The notes below the pieces were generated by a model. That model had not been told where the DNA came from. It saw only the letters and a program-made list of their open reading frames with translations, and ran no database searches. 5,111 bases of DNA from an uncultured Lachnospiraceae bacterium (GTDB lineage: Bacteria; Bacillota_A; Clostridia; Lachnospirales; Lachnospiraceae): NCBI GenBank assembly GCA_947564305.1, contig CANOBT010000303.1:1-5111 (forward strand). The letters run 5' to 3'. How positions within the stretch are numbered: the stretch's first letter is position 1; each line of letters starts with the position of its first letter. Shown here in pieces: positions 1 through 5,111 of this stretch. The position numbers and the translations under genes were made by a program.

Positions 1-31
1 GAAGGGGTTTTGGCCTCTTCCTTTTGCTTTT
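1..31 (+). terminator. Possible intrinsic terminator at left edge
   Basis: GAAGGGG (1-7) can pair with CCTCTTC (14-20), giving seven base pairs including one G-T wobble around a TTTTGG loop. A T-rich run (CTTTTGCTTTT) follows. This would end a plus-strand gene lying left of the window. The stem may extend beyond the edge, and the T-tract is interrupted by C and G, so the call is tentative. Confidence 0.4.
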
Positions 32-128
32 GCCAACTATAATTTTACACTAACCTCTCCCTCATATATCATTTTATTCTCTTTGGGGAAATTGAGTATC
101 CACTGAAAATGAAATAGATAATTATGTA

Positions 129-157
129 TTGCTGCGAACAGTCGAATACTTTATAAT
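129..157 (+). promoter_or_regulatory. Sigma-A-type promoter for the DUF3788 gene
   Basis: A perfect -10 hexamer TATAAT (152-157) lies 17 bp downstream of TTGCTG (129-134), a -35 that keeps the TTG core (3 of 6 matches). Transcription would begin near 164. That is downstream of the first in-frame ATG of the reading frame (129) and about 70 nt before the ATG at 234, so the promoter supports the later start. Prediction from sequence only. Confidence 0.55.
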
Positions 158-221
158 AAAATCGGATAAAAACAGGTTTATGCTTATTAAACGGGGTGAA
201 ACTGTTAGAACGCATAATGTC

Positions 222-228
222 AGGGAGG
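222..228 (+). promoter_or_regulatory. Shine-Dalgarno site fixing the DUF3788 start
   Basis: AGGGAGG lies 5 nt before the ATG at 234. No comparable site precedes the ATG at 129 in the same frame. This decides the start in favour of 234 and removes 35 residues from the longest reading frame. Confidence 0.8.
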
Positions 229-233
229 TTACT

Positions 234-650
234 ATGGTTGACATAAAAAACAAAGAGTATTGCCCTACCTTGGAAGAAATCGGAGAATTCATTCATAATT
301 CCGTCTTTTTGCAGTTTTGTGCAGAAATCAGTGCAGAATATAGCTGCAGAGAAAAAATAGAATTCAGCTCGTGCAGTTGGGAATATGGCTGGAATGTAAA
401 ATATAAAAAAGCCGGTAAAAGCCTTTGTACCATATACCCAAGAGATGGTTATTTCACGGTATTAGTCGTGGTTGGTGATAGAGAGAAGGCGGCCGTTGAA
501 GCTGTTTTACCGGAATGTACACCCGAATTAAGAAATATCTATGAGCAGACAAAACCGGGAAACGGTCAAAGGTGGTTAATGATTGACCTGGAGGACAAGG
601 ACAAGATATATACGGATGTATTTCGCCTGATCGAAATCCGGAGAAGATAA
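234..650 (+). CDS. DUF3788 family protein
   Basis: This 138-residue protein of unknown function matches the DUF3788 pattern as I know it: a tryptophan-rich strand (SWEYGW, residues 48-53), a central YPRDGYFTVLVVVG core (68-81), and a late WLMIDL strand (114-119) followed by a basic end (RLIEIRRR). The family consists of small soluble proteins, common in Firmicutes and Bacteroidetes, with no established reaction. No signal peptide or membrane segment is visible, so it is probably cytoplasmic. The frame is open back to an ATG at 129, but that start has no ribosome site and lies upstream of the predicted transcription start. I therefore chose 234, which has AGGGAGG 5 nt before it. The gene ends 12 bp from the stop of the facing kinase-like gene and has its own promoter, so it is likely monocistronic. 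Family assignment is fairly sure; function is unknown. Confidence 0.85.
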   Translation: MVDIKNKEYCPTLEEIGEFIHNSVFLQFCAEISAEYSCREKIEFSSCSWEYGWNVKYKKAGKSLCTIYPRDGYFTVLVVVGDREKAAVEAVLPECTPELRNIYEQTKPGNGQRWLMIDLEDKDKIYTDVFRLIEIRRR

Positions 651-662
651 CAAAATACGCAT

Positions 663-1343
663 TTATTTCCCCTCTTCCAAACCGAAGTGCTTTGCCAGAA
701 TCGACAGTACTTCTTCCCTCGTATCATTTTCAAAATCCGAACGAGTATAAGTAAAAAAGCCTGTATGCGCCCAGTCAATCTCCAGCGGAGGATGATATAA
801 TGCCCAGGAATTAAAATTTTTCAGTGCCGCTTCCGGATCCGGACAAAGCTGAATCTGCTCCATCATAAATTTCTTGTCCGGGTCATCTCTGTCAAAAAAA
901 CGAGTGGCACAAATATCCGGCGGATCACAAAGCATAATGGCAACACGATGATACACTGAAATCTGCCTCAACACATCCGGCGGGATGTTGGTATCCACAA
1001 TGACCTTCTTCCCCGATGCCGCCAGCCTAAGCAGCTCCAGAATTTCAATTTCCACACACTCCCTGGACACCTGGTCCGTCCAGTTCCAATGCTCTTCCGG
1101 AGTCATATTGAGCCACTCCTGCCAGCCGCTCATGGTATCAAAATAGCACAGACCCGGCTGTTTCCACCGTGACAGCTTGTTCCGAGGAAATACATCATGA
1201 TAATTTTCACCGCAATGGATCATATCATACCGCTGGGACAGCATCTTAACCATCGTTGATTTCCCTGCATAGCTGTGCCCGTTTATAAAGTATACATTTT
1301 GCAGATAATGCTGAATTAAATTGTCACTTAACTGTAGTTTCAT
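663..1343 (-). CDS. P-loop kinase-like NTPase
   Basis: The protein has 226 residues. A Walker A motif, GHSYAGKST (residues 22-30), follows a hydrophobic strand (VYFIN), as in adenylate/shikimate/uridine-type kinases and AAA_33-like proteins. A second strand, KVIVDTNIP (113-121), fits the substrate-binding or Walker B-like position. RFFDRDDPDKKF (148-159), with R148 and R152, resembles the arginine-bearing lid that closes over ATP. These features suggest phosphate transfer to a small molecule, but the substrate cannot be read from the sequence. There is no signal peptide, so it is probably cytosolic. The ATG at 1343 has GGGGG (1350-1354) 6 nt upstream. A promoter at 1463-1491 and a candidate leader ORF (1359-1421) precede it. 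Its stop faces the DUF3788 gene across 12 bp. The P-loop fold is confident; kinase activity is inferred. Confidence 0.8.
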   Translation of the reverse strand: MKLQLSDNLIQHYLQNVYFINGHSYAGKSTMVKMLSQRYDMIHCGENYHDVFPRNKLSRWKQPGLCYFDTMSGWQEWLNMTPEEHWNWTDQVSRECVEIEILELLRLAASGKKVIVDTNIPPDVLRQISVYHRVAIMLCDPPDICATRFFDRDDPDKKFMMEQIQLCPDPEAALKNFNSWALYHPPLEIDWAHTGFFTYTRSDFENDTREEVLSILAKHFGLEEGK

Positions 1344-1358
1344 TGATAACCCCCAATA

Positions 1359-1421
1359 CTATTTTGCCACAACGGCTGCATCTGGGTAGAGGCTTTGTAC
1401 ATACTCTGCCAAATCCTGCAA
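1359..1421 (-). CDS. Candidate 20-codon leader ORF before the kinase gene
   Basis: The short ORF starts at TTG (1421-1419) and stops at TAG (1361-1359). AAAGGAAG (1429-1436) sits 7 nt before the TTG, a good ribosome-site distance. It begins about 35 nt after the predicted transcription start near 1456. It ends 15 nt before the kinase ATG, a layout suited to translational coupling or leader-peptide control. The peptide starts with QDLAEYVQ after the initiator and ends in YPDAAVVAK: soluble, mixed charge, no membrane segment. It contains no run of one amino acid that would mark a classic attenuator. Alternatives are a remnant of a longer gene's C-terminus or chance. TTG starts are used in Firmicutes but less often than ATG, which lowers confidence. 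Confidence 0.35.
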   Translation of the reverse strand: MQDLAEYVQSLYPDAAVVAK

Positions 1422-1462
1422 ATATTTTCTTCCTTTGTTTTGTCTGCCCCTTATCTGACCCC

Positions 1463-1491
1463 ATTATATCATCTTCCACTTTTGCAGGCAA
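1463..1491 (-). promoter_or_regulatory. Sigma-A-type promoter for the kinase-like gene
   Basis: Reading the minus strand, TTGCCT (1491-1486, 4 of 6 matches) is followed after 17 bp by a perfect TATAAT (1468-1463). Transcription would start near 1456, leaving an untranslated leader of about 113 nt before the kinase ATG, which is long enough to hold the small leader ORF. This is one of the better promoter matches in the window. Confidence 0.65.
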
Positions 1492-1554
1492 TAAAAAGCG
1501 GCTGCGCCTCCTGAAATTTGACTTTACTTTCATTTCTTACATCATAAACCATAT

Positions 1555-1575
1555 GTCGCGACGCTCCGATATAAC
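1555..1575 (+). promoter_or_regulatory. Weak promoter/operator candidate for the 436-residue gene
   Basis: An 8-bp perfect palindrome, GTCGCGAC (1555-1562), lies 7 bp upstream of a -10-like TATAAC (1570-1575). No good -35 sits at the usual distance; the nearest TTGACT is at 1518-1523, too far for this -10. The CG-rich palindrome stands out in an AT-rich region and could bind a regulator that occupies the poor -35 position. Both parts are tentative. Confidence 0.25.
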
Positions 1576-1620
1576 ATAAAACAGCCTCTATAGCTGCCTT
1601 AGAAAAATGGAGCCGTATAT

Positions 1621-2931
1621 ATGAATATTATCGAAATATTAAAAATCCTGAGATTAATTTATCGCCCGGAAAACGCTTACTACGACAGTGAAAAAGGGCA
1701 GCATCTGCATCGTATCCCTGCAGATCTTTCAGACGCTCAGCTGGAAACCCTGAAACAGGCAGGACGCATGCCCAATCAAATGTCCTGTCCTGAACATGAT
1801 GAAATTTGGAACAATCTATACACACTGGCCGGTACATGGACCTTGTCTCAAGCGGCAGACTCATTTATAGCAGGTTTATGGAGCGCCTCTTTCCTGTGGC
1901 AGTCTGCCTTAAACGCAAAGCTTCTTTCTCTTGTCACACCCCGACATTCCTTCACCCCTTACAAAGGCTCTCCCGAAACCTGTATCATCTGCGGCTTTCG
2001 GAAAAAAGCTGTAGATGAAACGCTGCTTTGGTATAACCGTATAACAGGCGGTGTCCCTCTGGACGGCGATCCTATAGGATATGCTTTTGCGTTACTTGAA
2101 ATGTCAAAACTGGGACAGCCTCCCACTCCTACGTTCTATGACCTGTGGACTTTTCGCGCGATTTTAACCGTAATCCGGCAAATGCCGCCAAACTCAAGAT
2201 ACAGTAAAGTGAGAGATACTCTGCATAAAGAACGTCTGCTGCCCGCTGCCCAAAAGGGAACTGTATGCTCTTTGCTGGAAGCACTGGCACTGGCGGGAAT
2301 TTTAGATACGCCTGAACATCCGGGGATGGCAACGCGCTTTACAACCTATCAGGAACGGGATTTACGTCCTTCCGTCAGAGTGGAGGTACAGGCCCCTCTT
2401 GCATGGTGGAATTCTTCCATCGGCATTAACGAGAGTGCTTTAGAAAAAATTTTTTGCAGAACCGATTGTTCTTCCGTTTCTCTCACAGACCGTCCTACGC
2501 CTGCCCTTCCTTTGTCTCAAACAAATACAGGCAGTCTGCAGAAGCAAAAAACACCTCAAAAAAGACTGCCCTCGTCTCCCGACGCCGGGAAAGGCCCTGT
2601 CCAGTCAGGAGATGTTTATGCCATTCGCATTCAAGACAGCGTATGGGTCACGGCCTACTGCCACAGGACGGAAGGAAAATATGCAGTAATGGAATACCTG
2701 GAGGGCATCTTCTCTGAAATGCCCGAAAAATCAAGGATAACGAATATTTTCCGTCTTCGCGGCAGTAAAAGGTGGCAGGCGAAGACATCCGGCATGGACA
2801 GGACTACAGGCATAAAACGTATTGCCCGAAATATTCCGGCCCCCAAAACCGAGCTTGCCGAACCGGACAAAATATCCTTTGCTACAGCGGCAAGCCTGAA
2901 GCATCTGGCCTGCTGGTGCTTTCCGTTTTAG
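1621..2931 (+). CDS. Uncharacterised protein with Cys/His pairs and an Imm26-like C-terminal domain
   Basis: The 436-residue protein has no function I can name. Residues 1-130 carry a CPEH pair (C56, H59) and a CIICG pair (C121, C124), which could together hold one zinc ion. Residues 172-278 are well structured and partly helical (FYDLWTFRAILTVIRQMPP, then LLEALALAGILDTPEHPG), possibly winged-helix-like, ending in APLAWWNSSIGIN. A low-complexity linker rich in Ser, Thr, Pro, Gln and Lys spans about 281-326. A compact beta-rich domain (about 328-402) begins GDVYAIRIQDSVW and contains YAVMEYLEGIF, a pattern like Imm26-type domains. No signal peptide or membrane helix is seen. The ATG has GGAG (1609-1612) 8 nt upstream. 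The gene is divergent from the kinase gene and converges on the XRE gene. I believe similar proteins exist in other Firmicutes as hypotheticals, but I could not check. Confidence 0.75.
   Translation: MNIIEILKILRLIYRPENAYYDSEKGQHLHRIPADLSDAQLETLKQAGRMPNQMSCPEHDEIWNNLYTLAGTWTLSQAADSFIAGLWSASFLWQSALNAKLLSLVTPRHSFTPYKGSPETCIICGFRKKAVDETLLWYNRITGGVPLDGDPIGYAFALLEMSKLGQPPTPTFYDLWTFRAILTVIRQMPPNSRYSKVRDTLHKERLLPAAQKGTVCSLLEALALAGILDTPEHPGMATRFTTYQERDLRPSVRVEVQAPLAWWNSSIGINESALEKIFCRTDCSSVSLTDRPTPALPLSQTNTGSLQKQKTPQKRLPSSPDAGKGPVQSGDVYAIRIQDSVWVTAYCHRTEGKYAVMEYLEGIFSEMPEKSRITNIFRLRGSKRWQAKTSGMDRTTGIKRIARNIPAPKTELAEPDKISFATAASLKHLACWCFPF
2898..2929 (+). terminator. Weak terminator candidate at the end of the 436-residue gene
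   Basis: GAAGCATC (2898-2905) can pair with GGTGCTTT (2915-2922) as an 8-bp stem with two wobbles and a 9-nt loop, followed by CCGTTTT just before and into the stop codon. The T-run is short and interrupted, and the hairpin lies inside the coding sequence, so it would be inefficient at best. No better terminator is seen in the 23-bp gap to the facing gene. Confidence 0.25.
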
Positions 2932-2954
2932 CACATTCCCGGCAAACAGTCACT

Positions 2955-4196
2955 TCAAACACCCTGGTCAGCAAAAGAACTTATTGCCGCCAGCGCTTCC
3001 TCTTCCAGTCCCCTGCATCTTTGCAGAATGCCGATATATGCCTGCCGCATCATTCTGGCCTCCGCCGCATTTTCAGGCGTCTTGGGAAGCATTTCATTCA
3101 AACATTTTTCACAAATAGACAGGATTTCGTCATATTTTGAAATTGCAGTCCGGATGGAACTGTCATCAATATCCTGTATCAAATGTATACAGCATTCAAG
3201 GAACTGCCTTATCCGCAGTTTGCCTTCATAGTGTATAAAAATATGCGGAAACATACATTCAATATCTGTCATCTCCCGATTTGTTTCTTTTCGGAGCTCT
3301 TCACACCAATTATCATAGATAACCAGTCCATAGCCCATAAGGGGCTCTTCAAACAAATGTACTTTATTGCTTAAAAGCGCATATCCTTTTTGCAGAACTT
3401 TTCTGCACTGATCAACGACAGAATCCGTTTTAGAGCCAGACTTAATAAGAAGCAGTTCCGAATCCTTCAAATACCATTCGGAAAAACTTTTCAGCTGTTC
3501 AAAAGACATGATGGAATTTTTCTCATCATCCCCATCTAGAAAGGGGAGTCCCTTTAAAGTTCTTCCTGAATCAGAATATCCTGTTGCCAGTATGGTGTCT
3601 ATATATTCTTTGGGTATAACGATTACGGGATACCCGCTCCTTATATGGTTTATCGCCGTCTGTATAAACTCCTTCTGTGAATACTCTGTTTTTTTGTGAA
3701 TCTCACAGGTTAATCCATACACCGCAAGACATTCTTCCCAATTATCCTCAAACCCCCAGGAATAACCAAAGCTGATGCCGGAAAATGCCCCCTGAAGTAT
3801 ATACTCTGTATCATCATTAATTTGTCGGTTCATTGCATCCCGGCGCGTCTCAAGACCCATAAAAAGCTTGATTGCGGACAGGATTGCAGGCTTCGACATA
3901 CTCCGCGGCCAGGTTCTGCCTGTAAACTCCGCAACAGGTGCATATGGCAGCAGTATATGCTCAAAATTTGCATTTACAGCAGGCATGGGCGCCGGAAAAA
4001 AAATCTGATCCATTGTGCATTCCAATAATTCCGATAACTCCACAAGAAGAGACAATTCCGGCATCGCATGTCCATTTTCCCATTTACTCACTGCCTGAGG
4101 ACTTATATCTAATTGCCTGGCGACATCCTCCTGCGTCAATCCCTTGTTTTTTCTAAACAGCGTAATTTGTTTCCCGACTTTCACAGTATCTAACAT
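2955..4196 (-). CDS. XRE-family regulator with a C-terminal BtrH/C39-like sensor domain
   Basis: The protein has 413 residues. Residues 7-65 form an XRE/Cro-type helix-turn-helix; the recognition region LTQEDVARQLDISPQAVSKW (20-39) is textbook. Residues about 80-252 resemble the papain/C39-like fold of BtrH-type proteins: PAILSAIKLFMGLE (103-116), then SGISFGYSWGF (139-149), then GYPVIVI (188-194) and ATGYSDSGRTLKG (204-216). The active-site cysteine expected before the first helix is absent (SMSKPA instead), and no histidine precedes ATGYSD, so the domain is probably a non-catalytic ligand or peptide sensor. Residues 262-413 are helical (YDNWCEELRKE, 296-306). It probably controls its own promoter and perhaps neighbours. 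The ATG has GGAAGGAG (4203-4210) 6 nt upstream. DNA-binding role is firm; the ligand is unknown. Confidence 0.88.
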   Translation of the reverse strand: MLDTVKVGKQITLFRKNKGLTQEDVARQLDISPQAVSKWENGHAMPELSLLVELSELLECTMDQIFFPAPMPAVNANFEHILLPYAPVAEFTGRTWPRSMSKPAILSAIKLFMGLETRRDAMNRQINDDTEYILQGAFSGISFGYSWGFEDNWEECLAVYGLTCEIHKKTEYSQKEFIQTAINHIRSGYPVIVIPKEYIDTILATGYSDSGRTLKGLPFLDGDDEKNSIMSFEQLKSFSEWYLKDSELLLIKSGSKTDSVVDQCRKVLQKGYALLSNKVHLFEEPLMGYGLVIYDNWCEELRKETNREMTDIECMFPHIFIHYEGKLRIRQFLECCIHLIQDIDDSSIRTAISKYDEILSICEKCLNEMLPKTPENAAEARMMRQAYIGILQRCRGLEEEALAAISSFADQGV

Positions 4197-4228
4197 TTTT
4201 GACTCCTTCCAAGTTATTTGTTATCTTC

Positions 4229-4257
4229 ATTATAGGGGAACAAAGACATCTTTACCA
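4229..4257 (-). promoter_or_regulatory. Promoter of the XRE regulator gene
   Basis: On the minus strand a perfect TATAAT (4234-4229) lies 17 bp after TGGTAA (4257-4252), which matches only 3 of 6 -35 positions. Transcription would start near 4222 and give a short leader of about 25 nt carrying the GGAAGGAG ribosome site. A weak -35 with a strong -10 fits a regulated promoter. Confidence 0.5.
4242..4253. promoter_or_regulatory. Dyad operator candidate inside the XRE promoter
   Basis: AAAGACATCTTT is a 5-bp inverted repeat with a 2-bp centre, lying between the -10 and -35 of the XRE promoter. Cro/C1-like repressors commonly bind short dyads in this position, so autoregulation by the adjacent product is a reasonable inference. 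Confidence 0.4.
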
Positions 4258-4268
4258 TCATTGCATGG

Positions 4269-4285
4269 TTGTGTTTCAGACACAA
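4269..4285. repeat. Inverted repeat TTGTGT-N5-ACACAA
   Basis: Perfect 6-bp arms (4269-4274 and 4280-4285) flank TTCAG. It lies upstream of the XRE promoter and downstream of the GNAT stop. It could be an operator or a weak hairpin; with no G/C-rich stem and no T-run it is a poor terminator. Confidence 0.45.
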
Positions 4286-4290
4286 AATTC

Positions 4291-4301
4291 AACCTGAGGT
4301 T
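4291..4301. repeat. Inverted repeat AACCT-G-AGGTT
   Basis: This is a perfect 5-bp dyad around a single base, too tight to fold well as RNA and therefore more likely a protein site. On the minus strand it sits centrally in a 19-bp gap between TTGATA (4312-4307) and TTTTGT (4287-4282), the spacing used by MerR-activated promoters. The -10 is poor and no MerR gene is in view. Confidence 0.35.
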
Positions 4302-4359
4302 AAGTTTATCAATACGCTCAACATTTTTATTATAACTCTTTTTATTCGGCGAAAACAGT

Positions 4360-4896
4360 TTACTTACGCTCTCGCAAAATGTGCCATACATCATCACCAC
4401 CAAAACCACATTTACGATATAACCCTTCCGAATTATCAGTATTTGCGCATTTCCCGGATACCGTAACAAATCTTGCCGCTTTTCTCATTCTCCACAACAG
4501 TTCTAACACAAGATAACTCCCTAATCCACGTCTGCGATAATCCTTTGATACCTGCAGCCATTCCAATACGCCCTCGCCAATCTCACGGTCCAGTTCGGCA
4601 ATACCAGTTGCCACAATTTTTCCTTTATCATCATCTCTGACAGCCAGCCAAAGCTCTGCACAATATTGTTCTCTGGCCAAGTAACTCTGTATTTCAGACA
4701 TTGTAATGCCAATATCTTCATAACAGCTGTTGATATGATTCACAAATTCAGGTACAGAGGCTTCATATAGAGAATAACCCTCCGGCAATGACACAGGCTT
4801 TAACTCCCGCATACGATGCTGTAAACGAAAATATGGTTCATCAGAGTATCGTTTCAGCATCTCTGTATTGAACTCCCTGTCATGCAAAATTTTCAT
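4360..4896 (-). CDS. GNAT-family N-acetyltransferase
   Basis: The 178-residue protein would transfer an acetyl group from acetyl-CoA to an amine; the substrate is unknown. The acetyl-CoA signature is clear: LEWLQVSKDYRRRGLGSYLV (111-130), with R122-R123-G124-L125-G126 as the pyrophosphate-binding loop. Beyond it come NTDNSEGLYRKCGF (152-165), with N155 and Y160 at the usual late-motif positions, and a final short strand. About 40 residues precede the core, within the normal range for the family. No ribosome site precedes the ATG at 4896. An internal ATG at 4860 (residue 13) has AGGGAG (4873-4878) 12 nt upstream, rather far. A GATAAT hexamer (4897-4902) abuts the first ATG, so the true start may be 4860. 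The gene lies 53 bp after the carboxypeptidase gene on the same strand. The family is certain; the start is not. Confidence 0.9.
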   Translation of the reverse strand: MKILHDREFNTEMLKRYSDEPYFRLQHRMRELKPVSLPEGYSLYEASVPEFVNHINSCYEDIGITMSEIQSYLAREQYCAELWLAVRDDDKGKIVATGIAELDREIGEGVLEWLQVSKDYRRRGLGSYLVLELLWRMRKAARFVTVSGKCANTDNSEGLYRKCGFGGDDVWHILRERK

Positions 4897-4949
4897 ATTA
4901 TCAGGTATGGAAATACAAACCTAAACCATCCCAGATATTTTTGAATGCC

Positions 4950-5111
4950 CTACAATACACCGCTTTCTAAAATGGAAAAGGAAACCTTTTCGCAATTTAT
5001 TTCCGCTTCTGCCCCATATGGCAGAACGCAGACAGGAGAAGAATGTCCGAAATTCACTCCATAAATAACCGGAAGCTTCCCCTGTCCCAATCGGGACAAC
5101 ACATCTCTTAC
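4950..5111 (-). CDS. LD-carboxypeptidase (S66 family), C-terminal fragment
   Basis: The last 53 residues of a protein run in from the right edge and end at TAG (4952-4950). The fragment reads LPVIYGVNFGHSSPVCVLPY (residues 13-32), then GAEAEI, and ends ILESGVL. This matches the end of S66 peptidases: a strand, a Gly-His bearing the catalytic histidine of the Ser-Glu-His triad (fragment residue 23), then a proline-glycine turn and a closing strand. The family includes the cytoplasmic muramoyltetrapeptide carboxypeptidase, which trims D-alanine from recycled murein tetrapeptides, and MccF-type proteins that cleave microcin C-like compounds. The fragment cannot separate the two. The nucleophilic serine and most of the enzyme lie outside the window. 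The reading frame is intact, so the truncation is only the window edge. GNAT follows 53 bp downstream. Confidence 0.82.
   Translation of the reverse strand, partial: VRDVLSRLGQGKLPVIYGVNFGHSSPVCVLPYGAEAEINCEKVSFSILESGVL

Noticed and set aside
613..640. Bulged hairpin at the end of the DUF3788 gene (CGGA, then TTTCG/CGAAA, then TCCG)
   Set aside because: The arms are offset by a 4-nt bulge, and neither strand has a T-run after it. It lies in coding sequence, so it is not a convincing terminator.
1324..1533. Minus-strand 69-codon ORF containing a CSRCGK zinc-ribbon-like motif
   Set aside because: It overlaps the kinase promoter and leader and runs into the kinase gene in another frame. It starts upstream of the predicted transcription start, is highly basic, and has only one CxxC.
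1581..1604. CAGC/GCTG hairpin just upstream of the 436-residue gene
   Set aside because: The stem has only four Watson-Crick pairs plus wobbles. It would act as a terminator only on the minus strand, where no gene lies upstream of it.
2329..2931. Imm26-like domain as evidence for a polymorphic toxin-immunity locus
   Set aside because: No toxin, secretion or adhesin gene is present in the window, and the domain is only part of a much longer protein.
4230..4469. Minus-strand 79-codon ORF spanning the XRE-GNAT gap
   Set aside because: It begins inside the GNAT gene in another frame, ends in the XRE promoter, has no ribosome site, and its sequence looks like out-of-frame translation.
1..5111. 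CRISPR array, tRNA/rRNA genes, insertion sequences, phage or integrase genes
   Set aside because: No spaced direct repeats, no cloverleaf or rRNA-like sequence, and no transposase or integrase motifs were seen on either strand.

Overview
The window looks like ordinary chromosome of a Clostridia-type Firmicute, probably Lachnospiraceae or a close relative. The basis is strong GGAGG-like ribosome binding sites, TATAAT/TTG-type promoters, moderate GC, a DUF3788 protein, and an XRE regulator fused to a papain/C39-like domain of a kind common in Clostridia. The genus is inference; no rRNA or tRNA is present to settle it.

Layout from left to right: a possible terminator at the extreme left edge; a DUF3788 protein (+, 234-650); facing it across 12 bp, a P-loop kinase-like protein (-, 663-1343); a 277-bp divergent intergenic region holding the kinase promoter and a candidate 20-codon leader ORF (1359-1421, -); a 436-residue protein of unknown function (+, 1621-2931) with CxxH and CxxC pairs and a C-terminal beta-rich domain resembling Imm26; facing it across 23 bp, a 413-residue XRE regulator (-, 2955-4196); a 163-bp regulatory gap with a perfect -10 and three dyad symmetries; a GNAT acetyltransferase (-, 4360-4896); and the C-terminal end of an S66-family LD-carboxypeptidase (-, 4950-5111), cut by the right edge.

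How the genes relate: the three right-hand genes share a strand. The carboxypeptidase and GNAT genes are 53 bp apart and could be co-transcribed. The XRE gene appears to have its own promoter and probable autoregulation. The other genes alternate in direction, each with its own signals, which suggests single-gene transcription units rather than one pathway. I see no transposase, integrase, CRISPR array, toxin-antitoxin pair or phage gene. The best candidates for new biology are the leader ORF before the kinase, the regulator whose peptidase-like domain seems to lack catalytic residues, and the uncharacterised 436-residue protein.
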